DNA of 64,000 nucleotides from NCBI GenBank assembly GCA_017307375.1, contig JAFKFH010000021.1, forward strand, positions 86,474-150,473. The letters run 5' to 3'. The translations under genes were made by a program, and so were the position numbers. Every line of letters begins with the position of its first letter. The first letter of the stretch is position 1. Source of the DNA: Alphaproteobacteria bacterium. GTDB lineage: Bacteria; Pseudomonadota; Alphaproteobacteria; Ferrovibrionales; Ferrovibrionaceae. Shown one piece after another: positions 1 to 8,862 of the stretch. The notes beneath the pieces are model-generated. The model had not been told where the DNA came from, made no database searches, and worked only from the letters and a program-made list of their open reading frames with translations.

Positions 1-2
1 AC

Positions 3-923
3 ACCATCCTGGCGATGGACCTCTCGCATGGCGGCCACCTGACCCATGGCGCACCGGTCTCGCATATGGGCCGCGTGTTCAATTTCGTCCGCTACAAGAC
101 CTCGGCCAACCGGCAGGGCGCGATCGATTTCGACCAGTTGCGCGACACCGCGTTGGAAACCCGGCCCAGGATCCTGCTCTGCGGCTATTCTTCCTATCCG
201 CGCGACTACGACTACGCAGCCTTCAAGGCCATCGCCGACGAGGTCGGCGCGATGACCATGGCCGACATCGCCCATATCGGCGGGCTGGTCGCCGGCGGCG
301 TGATGCGCAACCCGATCGATGCCGGCTTCGACATCGTCACCACGACGACGCACAAGACGCTGCGCGGCCCGCGCGGCGGGCTGATCCTCTGCCGCAAGGA
401 CCACGCCAGGGCGATCGACGCCTCGGTCTTTCCCGGGCTGCAGGGCGGGCCGCACATGAACAATGTGGCGGGCGCCGCGATCACCTTCCGCAAGGCGGCC
501 GAGCCGGAATTCCGGACCTACGCCGCCCAGGTGCTGGCCAATGCCCGCACGCTTGCCGACAGCCTGATCGCCGCCGACGTCGCCCTGGTCACCGGCGGCA
601 CCGACAATCACCTGCTGGTCATCGATACGGTCCTCAGCTTCGGCCTCGACGGGCGCGAGGCGGAACGCGTGCTCGACCGTATCGGCATCACCGCCAATAA
701 GCAGGTCATTCCCGACGATCCGCGGCCTCCGCTGGCGCCGTCGGGCGTGCGGCTGGGCACGCCGGCCTGCACGACCCGCGGCATGGGCGAGGCCGAGATG
801 CGCCGGATCGCCGGCTGGATCGTCGAGGCACTACGCCACGCCCGCGACGAAGACACCCTTGACCGCCTGGCCGGCGATGTCCGCGCGCTATGCCGACGCT
901 ATCCGGTACCCGGCATCGGCTGA
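3..923 (+). CDS. glyA: Serine hydroxymethyltransferase-family protein, 5' end missing
   Basis: The frame is open from the window edge, so about 110-120 N-terminal residues are missing relative to the usual 415-430. SHMT is a PLP enzyme that interconverts serine and glycine with tetrahydrofolate in the cytoplasm. The PLP lysine is visible in THKTLRGPRGG (codon near 354), after the SHGGHLTHG motif and before LQGGPH and the GTPACTTRG stretch. Several positions depart from the housekeeping consensus: PVSHMGRVFNFVRYK replaces the usual PVNFSGK...Y-rich segment, and TANKQVIPDDPRPP the usual TVNKNAIPFDPRPP. This suggests a paralogue, possibly acting on another hydroxymethyl amino acid. Family assignment is firm; the exact substrate is not. 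Confidence 0.85.
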   Translation, partial: TILAMDLSHGGHLTHGAPVSHMGRVFNFVRYKTSANRQGAIDFDQLRDTALETRPRILLCGYSSYPRDYDYAAFKAIADEVGAMTMADIAHIGGLVAGGVMRNPIDAGFDIVTTTTHKTLRGPRGGLILCRKDHARAIDASVFPGLQGGPHMNNVAGAAITFRKAAEPEFRTYAAQVLANARTLADSLIAADVALVTGGTDNHLLVIDTVLSFGLDGREAERVLDRIGITANKQVIPDDPRPPLAPSGVRLGTPACTTRGMGEAEMRRIAGWIVEALRHARDEDTLDRLAGDVRALCRRYPVPGIG

Positions 924-935
924 TCGGTCGATCGA

Positions 936-958
936 CCCTCCGGGCCATGCCCGGAGGG
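936..958. terminator. Hairpin between convergent glyA-like and araC-like genes
   Basis: Perfect inverted repeat with 10-bp arms (CCCTCCGGGC / GCCCGGAGGG) around a 3-nt loop, 13 bases after the upstream stop codon and 14 before the stop of the opposing gene. There is no T-tract, so it is a candidate bidirectional or factor-assisted terminator only. Confidence 0.45.
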
Positions 959-971
959 CCGAGCCTGTGCC

Positions 972-2027
972 TCAGCCCTGGCGCGACGATGGAGCGCGGC
1001 GGGATCCCGCCGTGCCGTATCCCGCGGCCTGGAGTTCCTGCCACCGGCGAGGCGTCATGCCCTCCCATTCGCGAAAGGCGCGATAAAACGAGCTGGTGTT
1101 CTGATAGCCGAGCAGGCGGGAGACGGCGTCGATATCGGCCAGCGGATCCTTCAGCAACTGTCTGCAGAGCTCCTGGCGCGCCTCCACGAGCAGTTCGCGG
1201 AATGTCGCGCCTTCCCTGGTGATGCGCCGCTGCAAGGTGCGCTCGCTCATGCCGAGGTCCTGGGCCACGTCCGACAGGTCCTGGCGGCCGGAGGCCAGCC
1301 TCCGCTTGATCGCCAGCTTGACCTCGGCCCGGATCGTCCGGCCAGCCTTGATATCGTTCAGTTCCGATACGAGGACCGGCCACAGGATATCGAGAAGATC
1401 CGGATTGCGGCCCGGAAACGGCAGATCGAGATCGCTCGCGGCGAAGACCAGCCTGTCCTGGCTGGCGCCATAGTGGATTCCGCAGCCGAAGAATGCCTGG
1501 TGCGCGCAGCTTCCGGTGTCGGGCCTGGCAAGGTCGATGCGCGCCGGCACGATCCGCCGGCAACTGCCGCGACGGCCGAGCACGACGAGAGAGGCAAGAT
1601 CCATGTCCACGGCGATCGCCGGAGGCTGGCCGCTCGCATACAGCCAGTCGATCGTGATGACGCATTTGGCGGCGTCCTCCCGGATGATGAATTTCTTGGG
1701 CGATGCCAGACTCTGAAACCGTGCCCGCATCAGCAGCGCGTCGCGAAAGTTCCTGGCGTGGAAGGTGGCCAGGCTGAAGGGGGGATGGGCCGCCGTTTCG
1801 GTTTCGTCGATCAGCCGCATGCCGACGCCGGGTTGTCCGGCCAGTTCCTCGACCGCCGACAGCAGAGCGAAGACTTGTGCGGTCGTGAAGAAGCAGTGGT
1901 CGATGACGTGGCTGGTCGCGGGAAGTCGACTCTTCCGCAGGACGGCCGTCGGATGCAACCCGATCCGTTCCAGCGCCGACCAGAAGGCGCGCGGTACTTT
2001 GCACTTGTCGGCCGACATTCCGCTCAT
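972..2027 (-). CDS. AraC-family transcriptional regulator
   Basis: About 351 residues from the ATG at 2027. The frame stays open upstream to 2147, but that extension looks non-coding. The N-terminal two thirds resembles the arabinose-binding-like domain of OruR/ArgR-type AraC proteins. The C-terminal ~100 residues carry the two-helix-turn-helix DNA-binding domain: LSDVAQDLGMSERTLQRR, then the second helix pair ending in LLGYQNTSSFYRAFREWEG. It should be a cytoplasmic one-component regulator. No target gene is evident: it converges on the glyA-like gene, and a 609-bp non-coding stretch separates it from the chemoreceptor on the other side. The effector is unknown. Confidence 0.88.
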   Translation of the reverse strand: MSGMSADKCKVPRAFWSALERIGLHPTAVLRKSRLPATSHVIDHCFFTTAQVFALLSAVEELAGQPGVGMRLIDETETAAHPPFSLATFHARNFRDALLMRARFQSLASPKKFIIREDAAKCVITIDWLYASGQPPAIAVDMDLASLVVLGRRGSCRRIVPARIDLARPDTGSCAHQAFFGCGIHYGASQDRLVFAASDLDLPFPGRNPDLLDILWPVLVSELNDIKAGRTIRAEVKLAIKRRLASGRQDLSDVAQDLGMSERTLQRRITREGATFRELLVEARQELCRQLLKDPLADIDAVSRLLGYQNTSSFYRAFREWEGMTPRRWQELQAAGYGTAGSRRAPSSRQG

Positions 2028-2636
2028 GGTTGGACCGTCTAGCCCGTCGCTTTGCAAGGAATTGCCGGTGGGATCTATACGTCCGGCAACGCGGCGCGAA
2101 ATATCTTCAAGAAGATTGCCATGCGCAACACCTCTGCGGCGGATCAAAGGTCTCGGCGGGCGAGACGATGAGTCACGCGTTCCCCGATGGCGTGGAGCGA
2201 AACAATAAGAATTTAATCACAAATAATTCAAAAGGAGTAGATGTCGATCTGCTCGAGCCGCGAGCGAAATCGGTGTGGTGGCGGCGAAAGTCGATCGATC
2301 TCCCGCGATGGTCAAGGTGAGCCGCCGAAAGCGTGATCGCAATCGCCAATCACGCCACTATTCTTGCGTGACGCGCCAATCGAACAGATGTACCGGAGTG
2401 GCGCGGACTTGCCTGTTCTAGGCCTGAATTAATTCCGTTATATGTAATCTCAAACCCGGCCATCGCCTTGACACGGCGCGGACGAGGGCGTCGGATGCCG
2501 GCGAAATCCCTGCATCGAGCCACGCACACCGCAGTCGAAAGACCGCGGCGGTGTGAGGCGTTTCGGCCGGTCATGCCTGTCGTGCCATGGGCGCCGGCAG
2601 TAAGCGGAGCGATAATGGAAAGGACATTGCGCAGTC
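2028..2636. other. 609-bp intergenic region between divergent araC-like and MCP genes
   Basis: Holds the upstream regions of two divergent genes. The part at 2200-2240 and the part near 2425-2450 are distinctly AT-rich for this genome. A TTGACA hexamer at 2468-2473 lacks a convincing -10 partner. A 31-codon ORF (2241-2336) follows AAAGGAG with very short spacing and is not called. No RNA gene or repeat was recognised. Confidence 0.5.
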
Positions 2637-4487
2637 ATGATCAAGGCGCTGCAGAACATCCGAATCTTTCTGAAACTGGTTATCTCGTTCGTGATCTTGG
2701 TGGCGGTCGTCGTTTCGTCCGGCTTGATCGTGCGGGACGAGGTCGACGCGATGGAGGAGGCTGCGTCTTTCCGTTCGTTCACCTATACGGTGCTGAATGC
2801 CGTCGATGACAGCCTGACAGCCCTGATCGACCAGCAATCGTCACTCAGAGGATATCTGCTCAGTGGTCGAGAAACCTACGCCGAGGCCTATCGCAAGTTC
2901 GGCGGCGACTACGGCGAGGCGATTGCCCGCGCCAGGCGCCTCACCCGCGATCCGACGTCGCAGCGGATGCTGGCAGAGTTCGACGCGCTGGCCACGGCCT
3001 GGCGCACGGGTTCGGCCGACAAGATGCTCGAGCTGATGAAGGTCGATCCCGACCAGGCACGCAGCCTGGCCGTCGCGGAGTCCGGACGGCTGACTGCGCT
3101 GCGGCAGAAGCAGGAGGAGATCATCCGAATTCAGGAGGGATTGCTGGAAGCCCGGCGTCTGGCTGCCGATACCGCCGCGGCGCGCGCACGCCAGACCATT
3201 CTTGCCAGCAGTGCGATCACGCTGCTTCTCGCCGTGCTGCTCGGCTGGACCTTGACCCGCCTGATCGCCAGACCGATGTCGACCATGTCGGACCTGATGG
3301 GACGGCTGGCCGAGGGCGACAAGTCGATCGTGGTCGCGGGCATCGCGCGGGGCGACGAGGTCGGCGATCTTGCGCGCGCGCTGGAAGTATTCAAGACGAA
3401 CGCGATCGAGGCCGAAAGACTGGCTGCCGAAGCCGAGGACAATCGCCGCCGCGAAGCCGAGCGGCAGAAGGCCGAGGAAGCACGAGAGGCCGCGGCGGCG
3501 GCCGAGGCGCGCCAGCGGGCCGAGGAGCAGCGGCTGGCGGCCGAACGGCGCCGGCGGGAGGAGGAGGAGGCCGCCCGCGTCCTGGAGGCCGAGCGGCGCG
3601 AGGCGCAGGAGATGGCGCGTATCGAAAGCGACCGGCAGCGGCGGGCGGCGTTGCAGGAAATGGCCCGCAAGTTCGAGACCGCGGTCGGCGCCGTCGTCGA
3701 GGCGGTCGCCACGGCCGCGACCGAGATGCACGCGACCGCCGGCGCAATGCAGGGGATCGCGGGGCAGACGGCGCGGCAGTCGCTGTCGGCTTCGTCGGCG
3801 ACCGAGCAGGCGGCCGCCAATGTCCAGACCGTCGCCTCCGCTTCCGACGAACTGGCGGCCTCGATCCGGGAAATTTCCAGCCAGGTTTCGACGGCGAGCC
3901 GGATCGCCCACGGAGCGGTGAACCAGGCCCAGGAAACCGACCGGATCGTCCAGGGGTTGGCGCAAGCGGCCGACAGGATCGGCGAGGTGGTCGGCCTGAT
4001 CAGCCAGATTGCCGGCCAGACGAACCTGCTGGCGCTCAACGCGACCATCGAGGCGGCGCGGGCCGGCGAGGCGGGCAAGGGCTTCGCCGTCGTTGCCTCG
4101 GAGGTCAAGTCACTGGCCAATCAGACGACCCGGGCCACCCAGGAGATCGGCGGCCAGATCGCCGAGGTGCAGGCGGCGACCCAGGCGGCGGTCGCGGCCA
4201 TCCGCGGCATCGGATCGACCATCGCCAGCATCAACGAGATATCCGGCTCGATCGCGTCCGCGGTCGAGGAGCAGGGCGCCGCGACGCAGGAGATCGCGCG
4301 CAACGTCGAGGAGGCGGCGGCCGGCACGCAGCAGGCATCGGCCGACGTGGTCGAGGTCAACCGCTCGGCCGGCGAGGCGGGGAAGGCCGCAAGCGAGGTG
4401 CTCGACGCGTCGGCGACGCTGTCGGAACTCGCCGTCAAGCTGCGGGGCGAGGTCGACGGCTTCCTGGCGGGGGTGCGCGCGGCATAG
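2637..4487 (+). CDS. Methyl-accepting chemotaxis protein with CHASE3-like sensor and long coiled-coil linker
   Basis: 616 residues. A membrane segment at about 11-32 is followed by a periplasmic region with the CHASE3-like signature [16 protein letters not shown] second membrane segment lies at about 190-210, then a HAMP domain to about 260. Next comes an unusually long, highly charged Ala/Glu/Arg coiled coil (about 260-345). The cytoplasmic signalling hairpin has its tip near [19 protein letters not shown], the universal CheA/CheW-contact region. No C-terminal CheR pentapeptide is present. It should modulate CheA kinase activity or a related signalling array. The ligand is unknown, and no che genes lie nearby. 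Confidence 0.92.
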   Translation: MIKALQNIRIFLKLVISFVILVAVVVSSGLIVRDEVDAMEEAASFRSFTYTVLNAVDDSLTALIDQQSSLRGYLLSGRETYAEAYRKFGGDYGEAIARARRLTRDPTSQRMLAEFDALATAWRTGSADKMLELMKVDPDQARSLAVAESGRLTALRQKQEEIIRIQEGLLEARRLAADTAAARARQTILASSAITLLLAVLLGWTLTRLIARPMSTMSDLMGRLAEGDKSIVVAGIARGDEVGDLARALEVFKTNAIEAERLAAEAEDNRRREAERQKAEEAREAAAAAEARQRAEEQRLAAERRRREEEEAARVLEAERREAQEMARIESDRQRRAALQEMARKFETAVGAVVEAVATAATEMHATAGAMQGIAGQTARQSLSASSATEQAAANVQTVASASDELAASIREISSQVSTASRIAHGAVNQAQETDRIVQGLAQAADRIGEVVGLISQIAGQTNLLALNATIEAARAGEAGKGFAVVASEVKSLANQTTRATQEIGGQIAEVQAATQAAVAAIRGIGSTIASINEISGSIASAVEEQGAATQEIARNVEEAAAGTQQASADVVEVNRSAGEAGKAASEVLDASATLSELAVKLRGEVDGFLAGVRAA

Positions 4488-4577
4488 CCATTGCCGGTCG
4501 GTGTCGGGTTCCCCTCGACCTCGGGGCACGGCCCGGGCATTGTTGTCGCCCGGGTTCGTGCCCGAGGGAGGAAAGCC

Positions 4578-5585
4578 ATGACCAAGCCGGTTGCCTGGGG
4601 CGTGCTCGGCGTTGCCAGGATTGCGTCGGCCAAGGTGATCCCGGCGATGCAGCGCGGGGCGCTTTCGCAAATTGTGGCCATCGCCTCGCGCGATGCCGCC
4701 CGTGCGGCCGATGCGGCGGCCGCGCTGGGCCTTGCGAAATCCTATGGCAGCTACGAAGAGCTGCTGGCCGATCCGGAAATCGAGGCGGTCTACAACCCGC
4801 TGCCCAATCACCTGCACGTACCCTGGACGATCAGGGCGATGGAGGCGGGCAAGCACGTTCTGTGCGAGAAGCCCGTGGCCTTGACGGCCGACGAAGCCCG
4901 GCAGCTGATCGCCGTGCGCGATCGCACCGGGCTGCAGGTGGCCGAAGCCTTCATGGTGCGCCATCATCCGCAATGGCTGCGCGCCCGCGCCCTGGTCAGG
5001 GCGGGGCGGATCGGCGAGATCAGGGCGATCCAGACGTTCTTCTCCTATTACAACGACGATGCCGGCAACATCCGCAACCAGGCCGATATCGGCGGCGGCG
5101 CGCTCTATGACATCGGCTGCTACGCGCTGGTGACGGCCCGCTTCCTGTTCGAGGCCGACCCGCTCAGGCTGATCGCGACGATGGATCGGGACCCGGCCAT
5201 GCAGGTCGACCGGCTGACCTCGGCCCTCGTCGAGTTTCCGGGGGGACGGCATCTCACCTTCACCTGCTCGACCCAGGCCAGTCCCCATCAGCGCGTCACC
5301 GTCGTCGGAACTATGGGACGCATCGAAATCGACATTCCGTTCAACGCCGATCCGCTGGCGCGGTCGCGCATCCGCATCGACGATGGCCGCGACCTGGCGG
5401 GCGGCGGGCTGGTGGTCGAGGACCTCGAACTCTGCGATCAGTATACCCTGCAGGGCGACGCCTTCTCGCGCGCGGTCCGCGGCGAGGCATCGCTCGATTT
5501 CCCCATCGAGGATGCCGTCATGAACCTGCGGTTGATCGATTGCCTGTTCCGTTCGACCGTGAGCGGACGGTGGGAGGCGCCCTGA
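4578..5585 (+). CDS. Gfo/Idh/MocA-family NAD(P)-dependent oxidoreductase
   Basis: 335 residues from the ATG at 4578, chosen because GGGAGGAAA sits just upstream; the frame is open earlier from 4491. The N-terminal Rossmann fold begins WGVLGVARIA, a variant of the GxGxxG motif. The family lysine motif EKPVAL falls near residue 100, and the C-terminal half is the mixed alpha/beta substrate domain. Members oxidise or reduce sugars, inositols, trans-dihydrodiols and similar cyclic alcohols. The iorAB-like pair starts 82 bases downstream on the same strand, but no pathway link is obvious. Substrate unknown. Confidence 0.88.
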   Translation: MTKPVAWGVLGVARIASAKVIPAMQRGALSQIVAIASRDAARAADAAAALGLAKSYGSYEELLADPEIEAVYNPLPNHLHVPWTIRAMEAGKHVLCEKPVALTADEARQLIAVRDRTGLQVAEAFMVRHHPQWLRARALVRAGRIGEIRAIQTFFSYYNDDAGNIRNQADIGGGALYDIGCYALVTARFLFEADPLRLIATMDRDPAMQVDRLTSALVEFPGGRHLTFTCSTQASPHQRVTVVGTMGRIEIDIPFNADPLARSRIRIDDGRDLAGGGLVVEDLELCDQYTLQGDAFSRAVRGEASLDFPIEDAVMNLRLIDCLFRSTVSGRWEAP

Positions 5586-5667
5586 CCGGATTGTGATCCC
5601 GGCCAGGGCGGGGCCGCCCCTATGATCGCCGAAGCTTGAATGCCGTACCCGGCCGAGGGAGCGCGAC

Positions 5668-6132
5668 ATGGCGACACTCAACATCAACGGCAAGGCGGTG
5701 ACGATAGAGGGCGAGGATGATACCCCGCTGCTCTGGGCGATCCGCGACCATGTCGGGCTGACCGGCACGAAATACGGCTGCGGCATCGCCCAATGCGGGG
5801 CCTGTACCGTGCATGTCGACGGCGTCGCGACGCGCTCCTGCGTGGTCACGGTCGGGGCGCTCGGCGAGGAGCAGAAGATCGTCACCATCGAAGGGCTGGG
5901 GGCGGAGCGGCCGCATCCGGTGCAGGAAGCGTGGGCCGAGCTCGACGTCGCGCAATGCGGCTACTGCCAGGTCGGCATGATGATGGCGTCGGCGGCCCTG
6001 CTTGCCCGGAACCCGAACCCGTCCGACGACGAGATCAGGGCCGAGATCACCAATATCTGCCGTTGCGGGACCTATCAGCGCGTGCTGGCTGGCGTGAAAC
6101 TCGCCGCCGCCCGCATGCCGAACCGCGGTTGA
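5668..6132 (+). CDS. iorA: Isoquinoline 1-oxidoreductase-type alpha subunit, 2x[2Fe-2S]
   Basis: 154 residues, the usual size for the small subunit of xanthine-oxidase-family hydroxylases. It has a plant-type ferredoxin cluster (KYGCGIAQCGACTVHVDG, with a later Cys) and a second all-helical cluster domain (CGYCQVGMM ... NICRCGTYQRV). It would pass electrons from the molybdenum site of the partner subunit encoded 11 bases downstream. GAGGGA precedes the ATG. No FAD subunit and no cytochrome gene is adjacent, which matches the two-subunit IorAB group whose electron acceptor is separate. Confidence 0.9.
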   Translation: MATLNINGKAVTIEGEDDTPLLWAIRDHVGLTGTKYGCGIAQCGACTVHVDGVATRSCVVTVGALGEEQKIVTIEGLGAERPHPVQEAWAELDVAQCGYCQVGMMMASAALLARNPNPSDDEIRAEITNICRCGTYQRVLAGVKLAAARMPNRG

Positions 6133-6143
6133 GGGAGGAGGCC

Positions 6144-8300
6144 ATGACCAAGTTCTCCCGCCGCGGCTTCCTCGCCGGCACTTCCGTGGTCGCCGGTGCC
6201 TTCACGTTCGGCTTCTCGTTCCCGCTTGCCCGCGCCCAGGGCATCGCCGGATCGGAAGTCACGGCCTGGGTCGTCATCCAGCCGGACGAGGCCGTGATCA
6301 TCCGCATTGCCCGTGCGGAAATGGGCCAGGGGTCGTTGACCGGCCTCGCCCAGCTCGTCGCCGAGGAACTCGATTGCGACTGGGACAAGGTGCGCTTCGA
6401 GCTGGTCAAGCCGGGTGAGAACCGGCGGCGCCGACGCGTCTGGCGCGACATGGCGACCGGCGGATCGCGCGCCATCCGCGGATCGCAGGAATACCTGCGC
6501 CAGGGCGGCGCCACCGCCCGCGCGATGCTGGTCCGGGCCGCGGCCGAAGGCTGGGGCGTCGATCCGGCGCAACTGACTGTCGCGAAAGGCGTGATCACCG
6601 ATGCGGCGAGCGGGCGAACCACGACCTATGGTGCGGTCGCTGCGGCGGCGATGCAGGTTGCCGCCCCGGCCACCGTCACGCTCAAGGATCCCAGGGACTG
6701 GAAGATTGCCGGCAGGCCGCTGAAGCGGCTCGACACCCGCGACAAGCTCGACGGGACGCTGGTCTACGGCGTCGACCTCAAGCTGCCGGGCATGCTGGTG
6801 GCGGTGCCCAGGGCCTGTCCGGTCCACGGCGGCAAGCTGGTCTCCTTCAACGCCGACGCGGTCAGGGCGATGCCCGGCGTGCGCCACGTGCTGAAGGTCG
6901 ACGACGAGACCGTCGCGATCGTCGCCGACAATTTCTGGCGGGCAAAGACCGCGCTCGACGAACTGCCGGTGGTCTGGGACGAGGGGCCGGGCGCCAAGGC
7001 ATCGAGCGCGACGATCGCGGCGATGCTGAAGGAAGGTCTGTCGGCCGAGACGCCCTTCGTCGGCAATCGCGCCGGCGATGCCATGGCAGTGCTGGCCAAG
7101 GCCACGAAGGTGATCGAGGCGGAATACTCGTACCCCTATCAGAACCACGCACCGATGGAGGTGCTGGCGGCGACCGCGCGCTGGACGCCGGAGCGTTGCG
7201 ACGTCTGGGCCCCGACCCAGGTGGCCGAGGCGGCGCTGGAAGCGGTGGTCGCGGCATCGGGCCTGGCGCCTGAAGCCTGCGAAGTCAACGTGATGCGCAT
7301 CGGCGGCAGTTTCGGCCGGCGGCTTGCCACCGACTACGTCACGATGGCGGTGCGGATCGCCAGGCAGGTCCCCGGCGTACCGGTCAAGATGATGTGGACG
7401 CGCGAGGAAGACATGGCACAGGGCCGGTTCCATCCGGTCACCCGCTGCCGCCTGCGCGCCAGCGTCGGCGCAGACGGTACGATCGAGGCGCTGCACATGC
7501 GCATCGCCGGCCAGTCGATCGGTGCCTATGCCCGGCCGGAGGCCGTGGCCAAGAGCGGCGATCCCGCCGTGTTCCAGGGCCTGAACCAGGGCGGGGCGGA
7601 AGGCGCGTTCGGCTATGCCGTGCCCAACCTGCTGATCGATTTCGCGATGCGCAACCCGCATGTTCGGCCGGGTTACTGGCGCGGCGTCAACCTGAACCAC
7701 AACGCCATCTACGTCGAATGCTTCATCGACGAACTCGCCCATGCCGCCGGTGCGGACCCGCTGGCCTTCCGGCGCAAGCTGCTGGCGGGCAGCCCCAGGC
7801 ATCTCGCGGTGTTCGATGCGGTCGGGCAGGGTATCGGCTGGGACAAGCCCGCCGCTACCGGTGTCCATCGCGGCATCGCCCAGATCATGGGTTTCGGCAG
7901 CTATGTCGCTGCCGCGGCCGAGGTTTCGGTGACGGGCGGCAAGCTCAGGATCCATCGCATCGTCGCCGCGACCGACCCGGGCCATGTCGTCAACCCCCAG
8001 CAGGTCGAAGCGCAGATCGTCGGTTCGTTCGTCTATGGCCTTTCGGCGGCGCTGCATGGCGAATGCACGGTCAGGGATGGACGCATCGAGCAGCAGAACT
8101 TCGATACCTACGAAGTCATGCGGCTCGACGAGATGCCGGTCGTCGAGGTGATCCTCAAGCCGTCCGGCGGCTTCTGGGGCGGGGTTGGCGAGCCGACCAT
8201 AGCGGTCGCCGCGCCCGCCGTGCTGAACGCCGTCTTCGCCGCCAGGGGCAAGCGCGTCCGCGACCTGCCACTGAAGAACATCAGCCTCGGTACCGCCTAG
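6144..8300 (+). CDS. iorB: Isoquinoline 1-oxidoreductase-type beta subunit, molybdenum cofactor-binding
   Basis: 718 residues from the ATG at 6144 (GGGAGGAGG upstream). The N-terminus is a twin-arginine signal (SRRGFLAG followed by a hydrophobic stretch and ARAQG), so the enzyme is probably exported folded. Molybdopterin-domain motifs include RIGGSFGRR and the C-terminal GVGEP segment, whose Glu is the catalytic base in this superfamily. IorB relatives hydroxylate N-heterocycles or oxidise aldehydes in the periplasm. The small subunit has no signal of its own and is expected to travel with this one. An Arg-rich run near residue 93 (ENRRRRRVW) sits where relatives usually have a neutral loop. 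Confidence 0.9.
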   Translation: MTKFSRRGFLAGTSVVAGAFTFGFSFPLARAQGIAGSEVTAWVVIQPDEAVIIRIARAEMGQGSLTGLAQLVAEELDCDWDKVRFELVKPGENRRRRRVWRDMATGGSRAIRGSQEYLRQGGATARAMLVRAAAEGWGVDPAQLTVAKGVITDAASGRTTTYGAVAAAAMQVAAPATVTLKDPRDWKIAGRPLKRLDTRDKLDGTLVYGVDLKLPGMLVAVPRACPVHGGKLVSFNADAVRAMPGVRHVLKVDDETVAIVADNFWRAKTALDELPVVWDEGPGAKASSATIAAMLKEGLSAETPFVGNRAGDAMAVLAKATKVIEAEYSYPYQNHAPMEVLAATARWTPERCDVWAPTQVAEAALEAVVAASGLAPEACEVNVMRIGGSFGRRLATDYVTMAVRIARQVPGVPVKMMWTREEDMAQGRFHPVTRCRLRASVGADGTIEALHMRIAGQSIGAYARPEAVAKSGDPAVFQGLNQGGAEGAFGYAVPNLLIDFAMRNPHVRPGYWRGVNLNHNAIYVECFIDELAHAAGADPLAFRRKLLAGSPRHLAVFDAVGQGIGWDKPAATGVHRGIAQIMGFGSYVAAAAEVSVTGGKLRIHRIVAATDPGHVVNPQQVEAQIVGSFVYGLSAALHGECTVRDGRIEQQNFDTYEVMRLDEMPVVEVILKPSGGFWGGVGEPTIAVAAPAVLNAVFAARGKRVRDLPLKNISLGTA

Positions 8301-8359
8301 ACGACGGTTGCAACGCGGTCGCTTTTCGCGCCTGATAGCGAGCAAATCAGGAGGAAACG

Positions 8360-8731
8360 ATGAGCGACATGGAAGCGGTCGAGGCGGCGGTCCAGACCTA
8401 TCTCGACGGTCTTTATGAAGGCGATGCCGATAAGCTCGCCGAGGTCTTCCACCCGACCTCGGCGCTGACCCAGGTGGTCAACGGCGATCTGGTGATCACG
8501 CCGCGCGATACCTGGCTCGAGGCGGTGCGGACCCGACCCTCGCCGCGGGCCAAGGGCCTGGCGCGCGGCGACCGGATCCTGCAGATCGATATCGCCGGAC
8601 CCAGCATGGCCTTCGTCAAGCTCGCCTGCCAGATCCCGCCCCGCTACTTCACCGACCAGCTTTCCTTCCTCAAGATCGACGGCCGCTGGCAGGTGGCGCA
8701 GAAGGTCTTTGCCACCGAAACGCGCGACTAG
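8360..8731 (+). CDS. NTF2-like (SnoaL/lumazine-binding type) small protein
   Basis: 123 residues, a typical single NTF2-fold length. It shows the pattern of an N-terminal helix (VEAAVQTYLDGLYEGDADKLAEVFHPTS), a central strand region (ILQIDIAGPSMAFVKLAC), and a terminal strand with DGRWQVAQKVF. CAGGAGGAAACG lies directly upstream of the ATG. It follows iorB by 59 bases on the same strand and may be cotranscribed. Members are either small enzymes or binding proteins; nothing here reveals a specific substrate. Confidence 0.75.
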   Translation: MSDMEAVEAAVQTYLDGLYEGDADKLAEVFHPTSALTQVVNGDLVITPRDTWLEAVRTRPSPRAKGLARGDRILQIDIAGPSMAFVKLACQIPPRYFTDQLSFLKIDGRWQVAQKVFATETRD

Positions 8732-8862
8732 ACCGCCGGATACCGGTCGCGGCCCTTGCTGGCACTTCGACCATAATTCGACATCGCCGCAGGTCGGTGT
8801 TGATGGCGAACTGACAACATGATGCTACGATCGGGAAAACGAACCGGGAGGAAGAGGGACCG

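Noticed and set aside
2241..2336. 31-codon ORF after AAAGGAG in the araC-MCP gap
   Set aside because: Spacing from GGAG to ATG is only 3 bases, the peptide is low-complexity Ser/Arg/Gly, and there is no supporting context. Worth a comparative check only.
5793..6143. N-terminal extension of iorB reading through iorA
   Set aside because: The twin-arginine signal and GGGAGGAGG place the start at 6144; the upstream part overlaps iorA in another frame.
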